From: an uncultured Gammaproteobacteria bacterium
GTDB taxonomy: Bacteria > Pseudomonadota > Gammaproteobacteria > Eutrophobiales > Eutrophobiaceae
Assembly: GCA_951812995.1 (NCBI GenBank)
Contig: CATOTD010000014.1
Location: 114,884 to 178,883, forward strand
DNA length: 64,000 nucleotides
Reading direction: 5' to 3'
A program made the position numbers and the translations under genes. The notes under the pieces are model-generated. The model did not search any database and was not told the DNA's origin. It worked only from the letters and a program-made list of their open reading frames with translations. This document shows, piece after piece, positions 1 to 14,500 of this stretch. Each line of letters begins with the position of its first letter. Positions within the stretch are counted from its first letter, which is position 1.

Positions 1-3000
1 GTGCTGTCAGTTATCGCGGCAACCGCGATCGGGGCGGTGGGCGTTGTGATGTCGATAATCTGCACGCCGTCATCCACATAGGCGGCGACCAGTGCGTAGG
101 TCTTGCCTTTAATCACCACCGTGGTAATGCCGCGGGCACCTAAGAGTTCGGTGTAGTTGGTGGTCGCATCGGGGTGATTGTCGGGTTGATCCTCACGCGC
201 GGTGGCAATGGTCTGAATAGTCGGGGAGGTGGCGGGGTTGAGGGGATCGGTTCTAAGCTCAAGTATCTGTACCCCGTCATCACCCAAGGCGGCGACCAGC
301 GCGTAGGTCACACCGCCGATGACCACGGTGGTGATGGCTTCTGGGTTATTCAGCTCCAGCATGGGGGTTTCGACTATGCTGCCAATCTGCTGCGCACGCG
401 CCGGGTCGCTCACGTCTATAAGCTGTACGCTATCGCTGACGCGCATGGTGGCCAGCAGATAGGTCTTGCCACCGATGTCCACGGTGGTCACGGCGGTCGG
501 GCCTACCAGCGCAAATTGGGTGGAGCCATCGTTATCATCGGACCCATGAGCATAGGCGGCAACGGCAGTTGGGGCCTGGAGCGCGGCATCATCGCCAGCC
601 CGGGTGTTCGCACCCAAGACCACACCCGCACCCAGTGCCGCATTGTCGAGTATGCTGTAGGTCGTCTGTAGTGCCAGGGTCGGCGGGATAGCGTAGATAA
701 AATGATCGTCCGTCAAATCCCTTTCCAAGACCCCGGTCAGCGTGATGGTGTTGCCGTCACTGGTGGTAATCTCTGCGTTGCCGTTGACATCTCGGGTTGC
801 GCGTTTTACAGCATCCAGATCGGTAAAACCAGCAAAGACAGACAGATCTATTTTATTATTACCGGTAGTAAAATCGACAATAATATCATTGCCGTGACCT
901 GGCTTAAAGACAAAGGTATCTGCGCCCGCGCCGCCGCTTAAGGTATCATTACCCGCACCGCCTTCGAGTCGGTTGACCCCAGCATTGCCGATAAGTACAT
1001 CGTCATGGCCTGAGCCAATGAGGTTCTCGATACGGGAGAGTATATCGCCCGTGGAATCCGTGTTGCCAAGCGTCTGTGCGCCAGCCTTGTTCAAATTGAC
1101 ATACACACCGGTTATGTCTATATCAGCCGCAAGCCCACTGTCTAATGCTGTTACGGTGTACGCCATACCGGCTACCGCCGCCGCATACGAGGCCGTATCT
1201 GCACCATCGCCGCCGTCTAGCCTATCACCACCCGCACCACCGCTAAGCACGTCATCGCCAGTGCCGCCTTCCAACCTGTCAGCACCCACGCCGCCCGTTA
1301 AGGTATCATTACCCGCACCGCCTTCGAGTCGGTTGGCATTTGCATCGCCAGTTAAGGTGTCGGCGTAGTCGGTGCCAATGAGGTTTTCGATATTGAGCAA
1401 GATGTCACCTTGGGCATGGCCGTTGGCGTTCTTGCTATTGTCGGACAAGTCTACGGTCACGCCGTTGCCGTCTGTGGCACCGGCATAGCTCACGGTGTCC
1501 ACGCCGCCCTTGCCATCGATAATATCAGCATTGGCAGTGATTTGGACACCTTGAAAGGTTTCATCGGTGTCATCGCCAATGATCGCGCCGCTGTTGACGT
1601 TCACGCTATGTACCGTGGGAGTGGAGACGTTACCGTCTGCATCGGTCAGCACGATCGAGAACGACCGCTCGCCATTGGCGGCGTTTTGCGCATCGGCGTT
1701 TTGGTAACGCAAGGCGGCGAGAATGGACTCGACCTCGATGGTCGTGAGGTTGCCGCCGCCGTTTTTGGTGAGCGTAATGGTGCGCGCGGTGCTATCCCAG
1801 ACTATGTTAAGGCCGGTGATACCGGCAATCGTGACATCGCTGGCATCGGCATTGGCCGCCGCACCGATGACGAGTACCTGACCTGCGCCCGTACCATAGG
1901 CCAGTTGTTCGTCCGTGGGGTCGAGACCAGTCGTGGTAATGGTAATCGTACTAATGGTCGCCGGGATAGGCAGTTCGATGACCTGTATGCCGTTATCACT
2001 ATAACCCGCGACAAAGGCGTAGACCTTGTTATTGATCTCCGCCGTGGTGATGTTGAAGGCACCAGCGAGTTCGGGGTATGTGGCCCCATCGACAAGTGCT
2101 ACGACCGCAGTCGGGTTTGCAGGATCGGTGATGTCGATCACCTGCACCGCATGATCACCGTAACCTGTCACCAGGGCATAGGTACGACCGGCAATGACTG
2201 TGGTGGTGATAGCAAAGGCAGTCCTCAGCGCGGTGTAGGGGCTGGCGACCTGAACGCTGTTATCAAACAATGCGGCAACCGCAGTCGGGGTCTCGGGCGT
2301 GGAAATGTCAATAATCTGCACGCCGTGATCCGTAGGAGCGGCGACCAGCGCATAGGTCTTGCCGTCTATCACCACCGTGGTGATATCCCATGCGCCACCC
2401 AGTGCCGTATAAGGCGTATCAGCCCCCAGCGTGCTGTCAGTAATCGCGGCGACCGCACTTGGGGCCGCGGGCGTAGTGATGTCAATAATCTGCACGCCGT
2501 GATCCGTAGGAGCGGCGACCAGCGCATAGGTCTTGCCTTTAATCACCACCGTGGTAATGCCTACCGCACCATCAAGCTCAGTGTAGTCGGTGGGAGCACC
2601 CGACGTGCTGTCAGTTATCGCGGCAACCGCGATCGGGGCGGTGGGCGTTGTGATGTCGATAATCTGCACGCCGTCATCCACATAGGCGGCGACCAGTGCG
2701 TAGGTCTTGCCTTTAATCACCACCGTGGTAATGCCGCGGGCACCTAAGAGTTCGGTGTAGTTGGTGGTCGCATCGGGGTGATTGTCGGGTTGATCCTCAC
2801 GCGCGGTGGCAATGGTCTGAATAGTCGGGGAGGTGGCGGGGTTGAGGGGATCGGTTCTAAGCTCAAGTATCTGTACCCCGTCATCACCCAAGGCGGCGAC
2901 CAGCGCGTAGGTCACACCGCCGATGACCACGGTGGTGATGGCTTCTGGGTTATTCAGCTCCAGCATGGGGGTTTCGACTATGCTGCCAATCTGCTGCGCA

Positions 3001-6000
3001 CGCGCCGGGTCGCTCACGTCTATAAGCTGTACGCTATCGCTGACGCGCATGGTGGCCAGCAGATAGGTCTTGCCACCGATGTCCACGGTGGTCACGGCGG
3101 TCGGGCCTACCAGCGCAAATTGGGTGGAGCCATCGTTATCATCGGACCCATGAGCATAGGCGGCAACGGCAGTTGGGGCCTGGAGCGCAACATTATCGCC
3201 CGCCCGGGTGTTCGCACCCAAGACCACACCCGCACCCAGTGCCGCATTGTCGAGTATGCTGTAGGTCGTCTGTAGTGCCAGGGTCGGCGGGATAGCGTAG
3301 ATAAAATGATCGTCCGTCAAATCCCTTTCCAAGACCCCGGTCAGCGTGATGGTGTTGCCGTCACTGGTGGTAATCTCTGCGTTGCCGTTGACATCTCGGG
3401 TTGCGCGTTTTACAGCATCCAGATCGGTAAAACCAGCAAAGACAGACAGATCTATTTTATTATTACCGGTAGTAAAATCGACAATAATATCATTGCCGTG
3501 ACCTGGCTTAAAGACAAAGGTATCTGCGCCCGCGCCGCCGCTTAAGGTATCATTACCCGCACCGCCTTCGAGTCGGTTGACCCCAGCATTGCCGATAAGT
3601 ACATCGTCATGGCCTGAGCCAATGAGGTTCTCGATACGGGAGAGTATATCGCCCGTGGAATCCGTGTTGCCAAGCGTCTGTGCGCCAGCCTTGTTCAAAT
3701 TGACATACACACCGGTTATGTCTATATCAGCCGCAAGCCCACTGTCTAATGCTGTTACGGTGTACGCCATACCGGCTACCGCCGCCGCATACGAGGCCGT
3801 ATCTGCACCATCGCCGCCGTCTAGCCTATCACCACCCGCACCACCGCTAAGCACGTCATCGCCAGTGCCGCCTTCCAACCTGTCAGCACCCACGCCGCCC
3901 GTTAAGGTATCATTACCCGCACCGCCTTCGAGTCGGTTGGCATTTGCATCGCCAGTTAAGGTGTCGGCGTAGTCAGAGCCGATGAGGTTTTCGATATTGA
4001 GCAAGATGTCACCTTGGGCATGGCCGTTGGCGTTCTTGCTATTGTCGGACAAGTCTACGGTCACGCCAACATTGGAGTTGGCATAGCTCACGGTGTCCAC
4101 GCCGCCCTTGCCATCGATAATATCAGCGTTGGCAGTGATTTGGACACCTTGAAAGGTTTCATCGGTGTCATCGCCAATGATCGCGCCGCTGTTGACGTTC
4201 ACGCTATGTACCGTGGGAGTGGAGACGTTACCGTCTGCATCGGTCAGCACGATCGAAAATTCGCGTACGCCATTGGTGGCGTTTTGCGCATCGGCGTTTT
4301 GGTAACGCAAGGCGGCGAGAATGGACTCGACCTCGATGGTCGTGAGGTTGCTGTTGGCCCTGGTGACGGTAATGGTACCAGCACCTGTTGCGGCATCAGT
4401 CTGGTGCCAGACCAGCGTGAGACCAGTAATACCGGCAATCGTGACATCGCTGGCATCGGCATTGGCCGCCGCACCGATGACGAGTACCTGACCTGCGCCC
4501 GTACCATAGGCCAGTTGTTCGTCCGTGGGGTCGAGACCAGTCGTGGTAATGGTAATCGTACTAATGGTCGCCGGGATAGGCAGTTCGATGACCTGTATGC
4601 CGTTATCACTATAACCCGCGACAAAGGCGTAGACCTTGTTATTGATCTCCGCCGTGGTGATGTTGAAGGCACCAGCGAGTTCGGGGTATGTGGCCCCATC
4701 GACAAGTGCTACGACCGCAGTCGGGTTTGCAGGATCGGTGATGTCGATCACCTGCACCGCATGATCACCGTAACCTGTCACCAGGGCATAGGTACGACCG
4801 GCAATGACTGTGGTGGTGATAGCAAAGGCAGTCCTCAGCGCGGTGTAGGGGCTGGCGACCTGAACGCTGTTATCAAACAATGCGGCAACCGCAGTCGGGG
4901 TCTCGGGCGTGGAAATGTCAATAATCTGCACGCCGTGATCCGTAGGAGCGGCGACCAGCGCATAGGTCTTGCCGTCTATCACCACCGTGGTGATATCCCA
5001 TGCGCCACCCAGTGCCGTATAAGGCGTATCAGCCCCCAGCGTGCTGTCAGTAATCGCGGCGACCGCACTTGGGGCCGCGGGCGTAGTGATGTCAATAATC
5101 TGCACGCCGTGATCCGTAGGAGCGGCGACCAGCGCATAGGTCTTGCCTTTAATCACCACCGTGGTAATGCCTACCGCACCATCAAGCTCAGTGTAGTCGG
5201 TGGGAGCACCCGACGTGCTGTCAGTTATCGCGGCAACCGCGATCGGGGCGGTGGGCGTTGTGATGTCGATAATCTGCACGCCGTCATCCACATAGGCGGC
5301 GACCAGTGCGTAGGTCTTGCCTTTAATCACCACCGTGGTAATGCCGCGGGCACCTAAGAGTTCGGTGTAGTTGGTGGTCGCATCGGGGTGATTGTCGGGT
5401 TGATCCTCACGCGCGGTGGCAATGGTCTGAATAGTCGGGGAGGTGGCGGGGTTGAGGGGATCGGTTCTAAGCTCAAGTATCTGTACCCCGTCATCACCCA
5501 AGGCGGCGACCAGCGCGTAGGTCACACCGCCGATGACCACGGTGGTGATGGCTTCTGGGTTATTCAGCTCCAGCATGGGGGTTTCGACTATGCTGCCAAT
5601 CTGCTGCGCACGCGCCGGGTCGCTCACGTCTATAAGCTGTACGCTATCGCTGACGCGCATGGTGGCCAGCAGATAGGTCTTGCCACCGATGTCCACGGTG
5701 GTCACGGCGGTCGGGCCTACCAGCGCAAATTGGGTGGAGCCATCGTTATCATCGGACCCATGAGCATAGGCGGCAACGGCAGTTGGGGCCTGGAGCGCAA
5801 CATTATCGCCCGCCCGGGTGTTCGCACCCAAGACCACACCCGCACCCAGTGCCGCATTGTCGAGTATGCTGTAGGTCGTCTGTAGTGCCAGGGTCGGCGG
5901 GATAGCGTAGATAAAATGATCGTCCGTCAAATCCCTTTCCAAGACCCCGGTCAGCGTGATGGTGTTGCCGTCACTGGTGGTAATCTCTGCGTTGCCGTTG

Positions 6001-8590
6001 ACATCTCGGGTTGCGCGTTTTACAGCATCCAGATCGGTAAAACCAGCAAAGACAGACAGATCTATTTTATTATTACCGGTAGTAAAATCGACAATAATAT
6101 CATTGCCGTGACCTGGCTTAAAGACAAAGGTATCTGCGCCCGCGCCGCCGCTTAAGGTATCATTACCCGCACCGCCTTCGAGTCGGTTGACCCCAGCATT
6201 GCCGATAAGTACATCGTCATGGCCTGAGCCAATGAGGTTCTCGATACGGGAGAGTATATCGCCCGTGGCATCCGTGTTGCCAAGCGTCTGTGCGCCAGCC
6301 TTGTTCAAATTGACATACACACCGGTTATGTCTATATCAGCCGCAAGCCCACTGTCTAATGCTGTTACGGTGTACGCCATACCGGCTACCGCCGCCGCAT
6401 ACGAGGCCGTATCTGCACCATCGCCGCCGTCTAGCCTATCACCACCCGCACCACCGCTAAGCACGTCATCGCCAGTGCCGCCTTCCAACCTGTCAGCACC
6501 CACGCCGCCCGTTAAGGTATCATTACCCGCACCGCCTTCGAGTCGGTTGGCATTTGCATCGCCAGTTAAGGTGTCGGCGTAGTCAGAGCCGATGAGGTTT
6601 TCGATATTGAGCAAGATGTCACCTTGGGCATGGCCGTTGGCGTTCTTGCTATTGTCGGACAAGTCTACGGTCACGCCAACATTGGAGTTGGCATAGCTCA
6701 CGGTGTCCACGCCGCCCTTGCCATCGATAATATCAGCGTTGGCAGTGATTTGGACACCTTGAAAGGTTTCATCGGTGTCATCGCCAATGATCGCGCCGCT
6801 GTTGACGTTCACGCTATGTACCGTGGGAGTGGAGACGTTACCGTCTGCATCGGTCAGCACGATCGAAAATTCGCGTACGCCATTGGTGGCGTTTTGCGCA
6901 TCGGCGTTTTGGTAACGCAAGGCGGCGAGAATGGACTCGACCTCGATGGTCGTGAGGTTGCTGTTGGCCCTGGTGACGGTAATGGTACCAGCACCTGTTG
7001 CGGCATCAGTCTGGTGCCAGACCAGCGTGAGACCAGTAATACCGGCAATCGTGACATCGCTGGCATCGGCATTGGCCGCCGCACCGATGACGAGTACCTG
7101 ACCTGCGCCCGTACCATAGGCCAGTTGTTCGTCCGTGGGGTCGAGACCAGTCGTGGTAATGGTAATCGTGCTAATCGTCGCCGTCAGCGGCAGTTCGATG
7201 ACCTGTATGCCGTTATCACCATAACCCGCGACAAAGGCGTAAGTCTTGCCCGCGACCACCGCCGTGGTGATGTTGAAGGCACCAGCGAGTTCGGGGTATG
7301 TGGCCCCATCGACAAGTGCTACGACCGCAGTCGGGTTTGCAGGATCGGTGATGTCGATCACCTGCACCGCATGATCACCGTAACCTGTCACCAGGGCATA
7401 GGTACGACCGGCAATGACTGTGGTGGTGATAGCAAAGGCAGTCCTCAGCGCGGTGTAGGGGCTGGCGACCTGAACGCTGTTATCAAACAATGCGGCAACC
7501 GCAGTCGGGGTCTCGGGCGTGGAAATGTCAATAATCTGCACGCCGTGATCCGTAGGAGCGGCGACCAGCGCATAGGTCTTGCCGTCTATCACCACCGTGG
7601 TGATATCCCATGCGCCACCCAGTGCCGTATAAGGCGTATCAGCCCCCAGCGTGCTGTCAGTAATCGCGGCGACCGCACTTGGGGCCGCGGGCGTAGTGAT
7701 GTCAATAATCTGCACGCCGTGATCCGTAGGAGCGGCGACCAGCGCATAGGTCTTGCCTTTAATCACCACCGTGGTAATGCCTACCGCACCATCAAGCTCA
7801 GTGTAGTCGGTGGGAGCACCCGACGTGCTGTCAGTTATCGCGGCAACCGCGATCGGGGCGGTGGGCGTTGTGATGTCGATAATCTGCACGCCGTCATCCA
7901 CATAGGCGGCGACCAGTGCGTAGGTCTTGCCTTTAATCACCACCGTGGTAATGCCGCGGGCACCTAAGAGTTCGGTGTAGTTGGTGGTCGCATCGGGGTG
8001 ATTGTCGGGTTGATCCTCACGCGCGGTGGCAATGGTCTGAATAGTCGGGGAGGTGGCGGGGTTGAGGGGATCGGTTCTAAGCTCAAGTATCTGTACCCCG
8101 TCATCACCCAAGGCGGCGACCAGCGCGTAGGTCACACCGCCGATGACCACGGTGGTGATGGCTTCTGGGTTATTCAGCTCCAGCATGGGGGTTTCGACTA
8201 TGCTGCCAATCTGCTGCGCACGCGCCGGGTCGCTCACGTCTATAAGCTGTACGCTATCGCTGACGCGCATGGTGGCCAGCAGATAGGTCTTGCCACCGAT
8301 GTCCACGGTGGTCACGGCGGTCGGGCCTACCAGCGCAAATTGGGTGGAGCCATCGTTATCATCGGACCCATGAGCATAGGCGGCAACGGCAGTTGGGGCC
8401 TGGAGCGCGGCATCATCGCCAGCCCGGGTGTTGGCTCCCAAGACCACGCCCGTGGTCAGTGCCGCATTGTCGAGTATGCTGTAGGTCGTCTGTAGCGCCA
8501 GGGTCGGCGGGATAATAGCATAGATAAAATGATCGTCCGTCAAATCCCTTTCCAAGACCCCGGTCAGCGTGATGGTGTTGCCGTCACTGG
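1..8590 (-). repeat. Three and a third near-identical 2.6-kb tandem coding units
   Basis: The sequence from base 1 recurs at 2605, 5215 and 7825, so the periods are 2604, 2610 and 2610 bp (868 and 870 codons, all in frame). Copies differ only in short patches. For example, near 1465-1480, 1665-1690 and 1750-1775 the leftmost copy carries different words from the next two, while the copy after 7140 differs at 7165-7255. Identity fades after about 8430-8590. Each unit encodes one LVIVD propeller, one Ig-like stretch and one RTX block. Confidence 0.9.
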
Positions 8591-11500
8591 TGGTAATCAC
8601 TGTATTGCCACTGCCATCATCAAGCGTTGCGTCCTGCACAGCTTTCAGGTTGGTAAAACCCGCAATCGCGGATAGATCGATTTTATTATTACCGGTAGTA
8701 AAATCGGTAATGGTGTCTGTGCCATGACCGGCGGTAAAGACAAAAGTATCATTACCCGCGCCGCCGGTTAAGGTGTCATCACCCGCACCGCCGTTGAGGA
8801 TATCATCCCCCGCACCGCCGCTAAGCTGGTCATTGCCATCGCCGCCTTCGAGGCGGTTGGAATACACATCGCCAGTTAAGGTGTCAGCGTGGTTGGAGCC
8901 GATGAGGTTTTCGATATTGAGCAAGACATCACCTTGGGCATGGCCGTTCGCGTTCTGCGTGTTATCGCTCAAGTTTACCGTGACACCAGCATCGGACTGG
9001 TCATAGCTCACGGTATCCACGCCGCCCTTGCCATCGATAAGGTCGGCGTTGGCAGTGATTTGGACACCTTGAAAGGTTTTATCGGTGTCATCGCCAATGA
9101 TCGCGCCACGGTTGACGTTCACGCGGTGTACCGTGGGGGTGGAGTCCAGCTCGCCAGTGTCGGTGAGCACGATCGAAAATTCGCGTACACCATTGGCGGC
9201 ACCCGCCGCAGTATTGTTGTAACGCAAGGTAGCGAGGATGGACTCGACCTCAATGGTCGTTAAGTTGCTGTTGGCCCTGGTGACGGTAATGGTACCAGCA
9301 CCTGTTGCGGCATCAGTCTGGCGCCAGGCCAGCGTGAGGCCAGTGATACCGGCAATCGTCACATCGCTCACGCTGTTATTGTCCCCGCCGATGGCAAGGG
9401 CCAGGTCCGCACCCATGGCACCGCTACCATAGACCAGTTGTTCGTTGCCATCGGTATCCAAACCGGTTGCAGTAATGGTAATCGCGCGTATGGTCGGGGT
9501 CAGCGGCAGTTCTATGATCTGTACGCCTCTATCACGATAGGTATTGACCAAGGCGTAGGCCTTGCCGTCTATCACCGTGGTGGTGATGTCCTCTGCGCCA
9601 TCCAATAAGGTGTTGGCATGCGCATCAGTAATCGTGCCTGCGGGTGTGGGATTGCGCGGATTGGAGATGTCGATAATCTGTACCCCATCATCACCCCAGG
9701 CGGCGACCAGCGCGTAGGTCTTGCCGGCCATCACCACCGTGGTGATGGCGCTGGCACCCCGCAGTGCGGTAAAGCCACCTGCCCCATCAGTAATCGCGGT
9801 CGTGGGCGTGGGCTTTTTCGGGTCGGATATGTCGATAATCTGTACCCCATCATCACCCCTGGCGGCGACCAGCGCGTAGGTACGCGGCACACCGGTATGC
9901 GGGTCATCAATGACCACCGTGGTGATGGCGTGGGCACCCAACAGTTCGGGGTATGTAGCTCCATCAGTAATCGCGGCCGTGGGCGTGGGATTGCGCGGGT
10001 CGGAGATGTCGATAATCTGTACCCCGTGATCATCATAGGCGGCGACCAGCGCGTAGGTGCTGGCACCGATCTTCGCCGTGGTGATGGCGATTGCACCATC
10101 CAGGGCGGTCTTGTCACCATCATCAGTAATCGCGGCCGTGGGCGTGGGATTGCGCGGGTCGGAGATGTCGATAATCTGTACCCCGTGATCATCATAGGCG
10201 GCGACCAGCGCGTAGGTCTTGCCGCCCACCACCACCGTGGTGATGGCGGTGGCACCCAACAGTGCGGTGTAGCCGCCCTCGCCATCGCTAATCGCAGCCG
10301 TGGGCTTGGACTTGTTCGGGTCGGTGATGTTGATGATCTGTACCCCATCATCATCATAGGCGGCGACCAGGGCGTAGGTCGCATCGCCGATCTTCACCGT
10401 GGTGATTGAGTATGCACCACGCAGTTCGGGGTATGTAGCCCCATCAGTAATCGTGGCCGTGGGCGTGGGATTGTTCGGGTCGGAGATGTCAAGTATCTGT
10501 ACCCAGCCACCATTACTATTACCATCATCATCATAATCCCCGGCGGCGACCAGGGCGTAGGGGATGCCGCCTATCACCACCGTGGTGATGGACTCTGGAT
10601 ACGTCAGTGCGGCGTTGTTGGCAGCGAACACTATCTTGGTGATGGACTCTGGAGTCGTCAGTACGATTTCGGTAGCGGAGTAATTGTCGGTAATGTTGCC
10701 CCTCGCCACCGGGACTTGTAAGACGGCATTATCGCCGGTCCTGGCGTTGGCTCCCAAGACCACACCCGTGGTCAGTGCCGCGGTGTCAAGTATGCTGTAG
10801 GGGGTTTGTAGTGCCAGGGATGGCGGGATAGCATAGATAAAATGATCGTCCGTCAACGCCCCTCTTGAGACCCCGGTCAGCGTGATGGTATGGCCGAGAC
10901 GGGTGGTAATGACTGTATTGCCACTGCCATCATCAAGCGTTGCGCGCCTTACAGCGCCAAGATTGGTAAAGCCAGCAAGGGCGGACACATCAATTTTATT
11001 ATTACCGTTGGTAAAATCAGCAATAGTGTCATTGCTGTGACCTGGGGCAAAGACAAAGGTATCATCGCCGGTGCCGCCTTCGAGCATGTCATTACCCGCA
11101 CCGCCCCTTAAGGTATCATTACCCGCACCGCCCGTTAGCCGGTTGGCATTCCTATCACCAATCAGTACATCGTTATGCGCCGAGCCGATCAGGTTTTCGA
11201 TATGGGAGAGTATATCACCCGTGGCCTCGCTACCGATTTGTGCGCCGACCTTGTTTAGATTGACATACACACCGGTCACGCCCGTGACGCGAGCCGCAAG
11301 CCCATGGGTTGGATCCGCCACCACGTCGTACCTCGCCACTGCTGCCGCATTTGCATACGAGACCGTATCTGTACCATCGCCGCCGTCTAGCCGGTCCGCA
11401 CCCGCACCGCCGATAAGCCAGTCATTGCCAGTGCCGCCGATTAAGGTATCGTCACCCGTGCCGCCCTCAAGCGTGTCATCGTCGGCACCGCCGATAAGCC

Positions 11501-14500
11501 AGTCATTGCCAGTGCCGCCGCTAAGGCGGTCATACCCCACACCGCCGCTAAGCTGGTCATTGCCCGCGCCACCGTCCAACCGGTTGTCATCATTATTGCC
11601 GATAAGCACATCAGCCTGTGCCGAGCCGATGACGTTTTCGATATTAGAGAGTTCATCCCCAAACGCGTCGGTCACGGTGCCGTCCGCATCGGTTGTCTGT
11701 GCACCTGCCTTGTTCAGATTGACATACACGCCAGTCACACCGGTTATATCAGCCGCCAGCCCGCTGTCTGCCGCCGTCACGGTGTACGCCACACCGGCTG
11801 CTGCTGCCGCCGCATAAGAGGCGGTATCCGTGCCATCGCCGCCGTTTAAGCTATCGGCACCCGCGCCACCGCTAAGCGTGTCATCACCCGCGCCGCCATC
11901 GATTGTGTCATCATCCGCGCCGCCATCGATTGTGTCATCACCCGTGCCGCCTTCGATTGTGTCATCACCCGCGCCGCCATCGATTGTGTCATCACCCGCG
12001 CCGCCATCGATTGTGTCATCACCCGTGCCGCCATCGATTGTGTCATCACCCGTGCCGCCATCGATTGTGTCATCATCCGCGCCGCCATCGATTGTGTCAT
12101 CACCCGTGCCGCCATCGATTGTGTCATCACCCGTGCCGCCATCGATTGTGTCATCGCCCGTGCCACCATTTAAGGTATCCGCATCGCCGCCGCCGCCAAG
12201 GTGGTCATCACCCGCACCGCCTTCGAGTCGGTTGGCATCATTATTGCCGATAAGCACATCAGCCTGTGCCGAGCCGATGACGTTCTCAATATTGGAGAGC
12301 CTATCGCCCAGCGCGTCAGTCACGGTGCGGCTCGCATTGGTCGTCTGTGCGCTAGCCTTGTTTAGATTGACATAGACACCGGTCACACCCGTGACTTCGA
12401 CCGCCAGTCCGTTGCGTGCCTCTGCCGCCACGGTGTACGGTGCCACCACCGCTGCTGTTGCATACGAGGCCGTATCCGTATCATCGCCGCCGTCCAGGGT
12501 ATCCGCACCCGCGCCACCGATAAGCTGGTCATCGCCCGCGCTACCGTCTAAGATATCGCCACCTGTGCCGCCATTGAGCGTGTCATCACCCGCACCGCCT
12601 CCAAGCCAGTTGGCATTTGCATCGCCGACAAGTACATCGTTATGTGCCGAGCCGATGACGTTTTCGATGTTGAGCAAAACATCGCCCGCCGCCCAGCCGT
12701 TGGCATTGTTGCTATTGTCGGACAAGTCTACGGTCACGCCGTTGCCGTCTGTGGCACCGGCATAGATCACGGTATCTACACCGCCCTTGCCATCGATAAG
12801 GTCTACGTTGGCAGTGGCATCATATTTATTGTTGGTGTTATCGCCAATGATCGCACCACGGTTGAAGTTCACGCTGTGTACTGTGGCGGTGGAGTCTAGC
12901 CCGTCCTGGTCGGTCAGCACGATCGAAAATTCGCGCACGCGGTCGGTGGCACCCGCCGCAGTATTTTTGTAGCGCAAGGCGGCGAGGATGGACTCGACCT
13001 CAATGGTCGTGAGGTCGCTACCGTCGGTCTTGACCACGGTAATAGCACCTGTAGCAGCATCGGTCTGGCGCCAGACGAGCGTGAGGCCGGTGATACCGGC
13101 GATCGTGACATCGCGGGCATCGGCATTGGCCGCCGCACCGATGGCGAGGGCCAGGTCCTCCGCGCCCATAGCATTGCTACCATAGACCAGTCGCTCGTTG
13201 CCATCGGTATCCAGGCCGGTCGCGGTAATCGTAATCGCGCGTATGGTCGCCGTCAGCGGCAGTTCGATGACCTGTACGCTGTCATTATCATGTACACCGA
13301 CCAAGGCGTAGGCCTTGCCGTCGATGACCGTGGTGGTAATGTCATTTGCACCATTGAGTCTAGTGTTAGTAGCAGTATTAGTAATCGTGCCTGCGGGCGT
13401 GGGATTCTGCGGGTCGGAGATGTCAATGATCTGTACCCCGTCATCAAAAAAGCTGGTCACCAGGGCGTAGGTCTTGCCGACAATCACCACGGTGGTGATG
13501 TCAGACGCGCCATCCAGAACGGTGTAGCGACTAGCGGCATCTTTATTATTATCGACAATGGCGGCCGTGGGCGTGGGCATGGCGGGGTTGCTGATGTCGA
13601 TGATCTGTACCCCGTCATCAAACCAGGCGGCGACCAGGGCGTAGGTCGCATCGCCTATCACCACCGTGGTGATGCTCTTCGCACCATTCAGTGCGGTATA
13701 AGGCGTATTAGCCGCTTGCGTGCTGTCGGTCATTGCGGCCGTGGGCTTGGGATTACGCGGGTTGGTGATGTCGATAATCTGCACCCCATCATCGTCATAA
13801 CTCGCCACCAGCGCGTAGGTACGCGGCACACCGGTATGCGGGTCATCAATGACCACCGTGGTGATGTCTCTTGCGCCCTCAAGTTCGGTATAGCCACCTG
13901 CATCATCCCTAATCGCGACCGTGGGCGTGGGACTGCGCGGGTTGGTGATGTCGATAATCTGTACCCCGTCATCACCATAGGCGGCGACCAGCGCGTAGGT
14001 ACGCGGCACACCGGTATTCGGGTCATCAATGACCACCGTGGTGATGCCTCTTGCGCCCTCAAGTTCGGTGTAGCCACCTGCCTCATCCCTAATCGCAACC
14101 GTGGCAGTCGGCGTGGCGGGTGTGGTGATGTCGATGATCTGTACCCCGTTATCACCCCAGGCGGCGACCAGGGCGTAGGTACGGTCAGCGATGACTGTGG
14201 TCGTGATACCGTATGGGTTACGTAGCGCGGTCTTGCCACCATCATCAATAATCGCGGCCGTGGCAGTCGGCCTAGCGGGGTTGGAGATGTCGATGATCTG
14301 TACCCCGTTATCACCCCAGGCGGCGACCAGGGCGTAGGTACGCGGCACACCGGTATTCGGGTCATCAATGACCACCGTGGTGATGGACTCTGGATACGTC
14401 AGTGCGGTGTCATCATCGCCGGTAATGTTGCCTCTCGCCACCGGAGCTTGTAAGACGGCCTTATCACCCGCCCTGGCGTTCGCGGCCAAGACCACACCCG

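Noticed and set aside
11890..12165. CRISPR-like array
   Set aside because: Units of 27 bp are directly adjacent with no unique spacers and translate as RTX nonapeptides in the frame of the gene.
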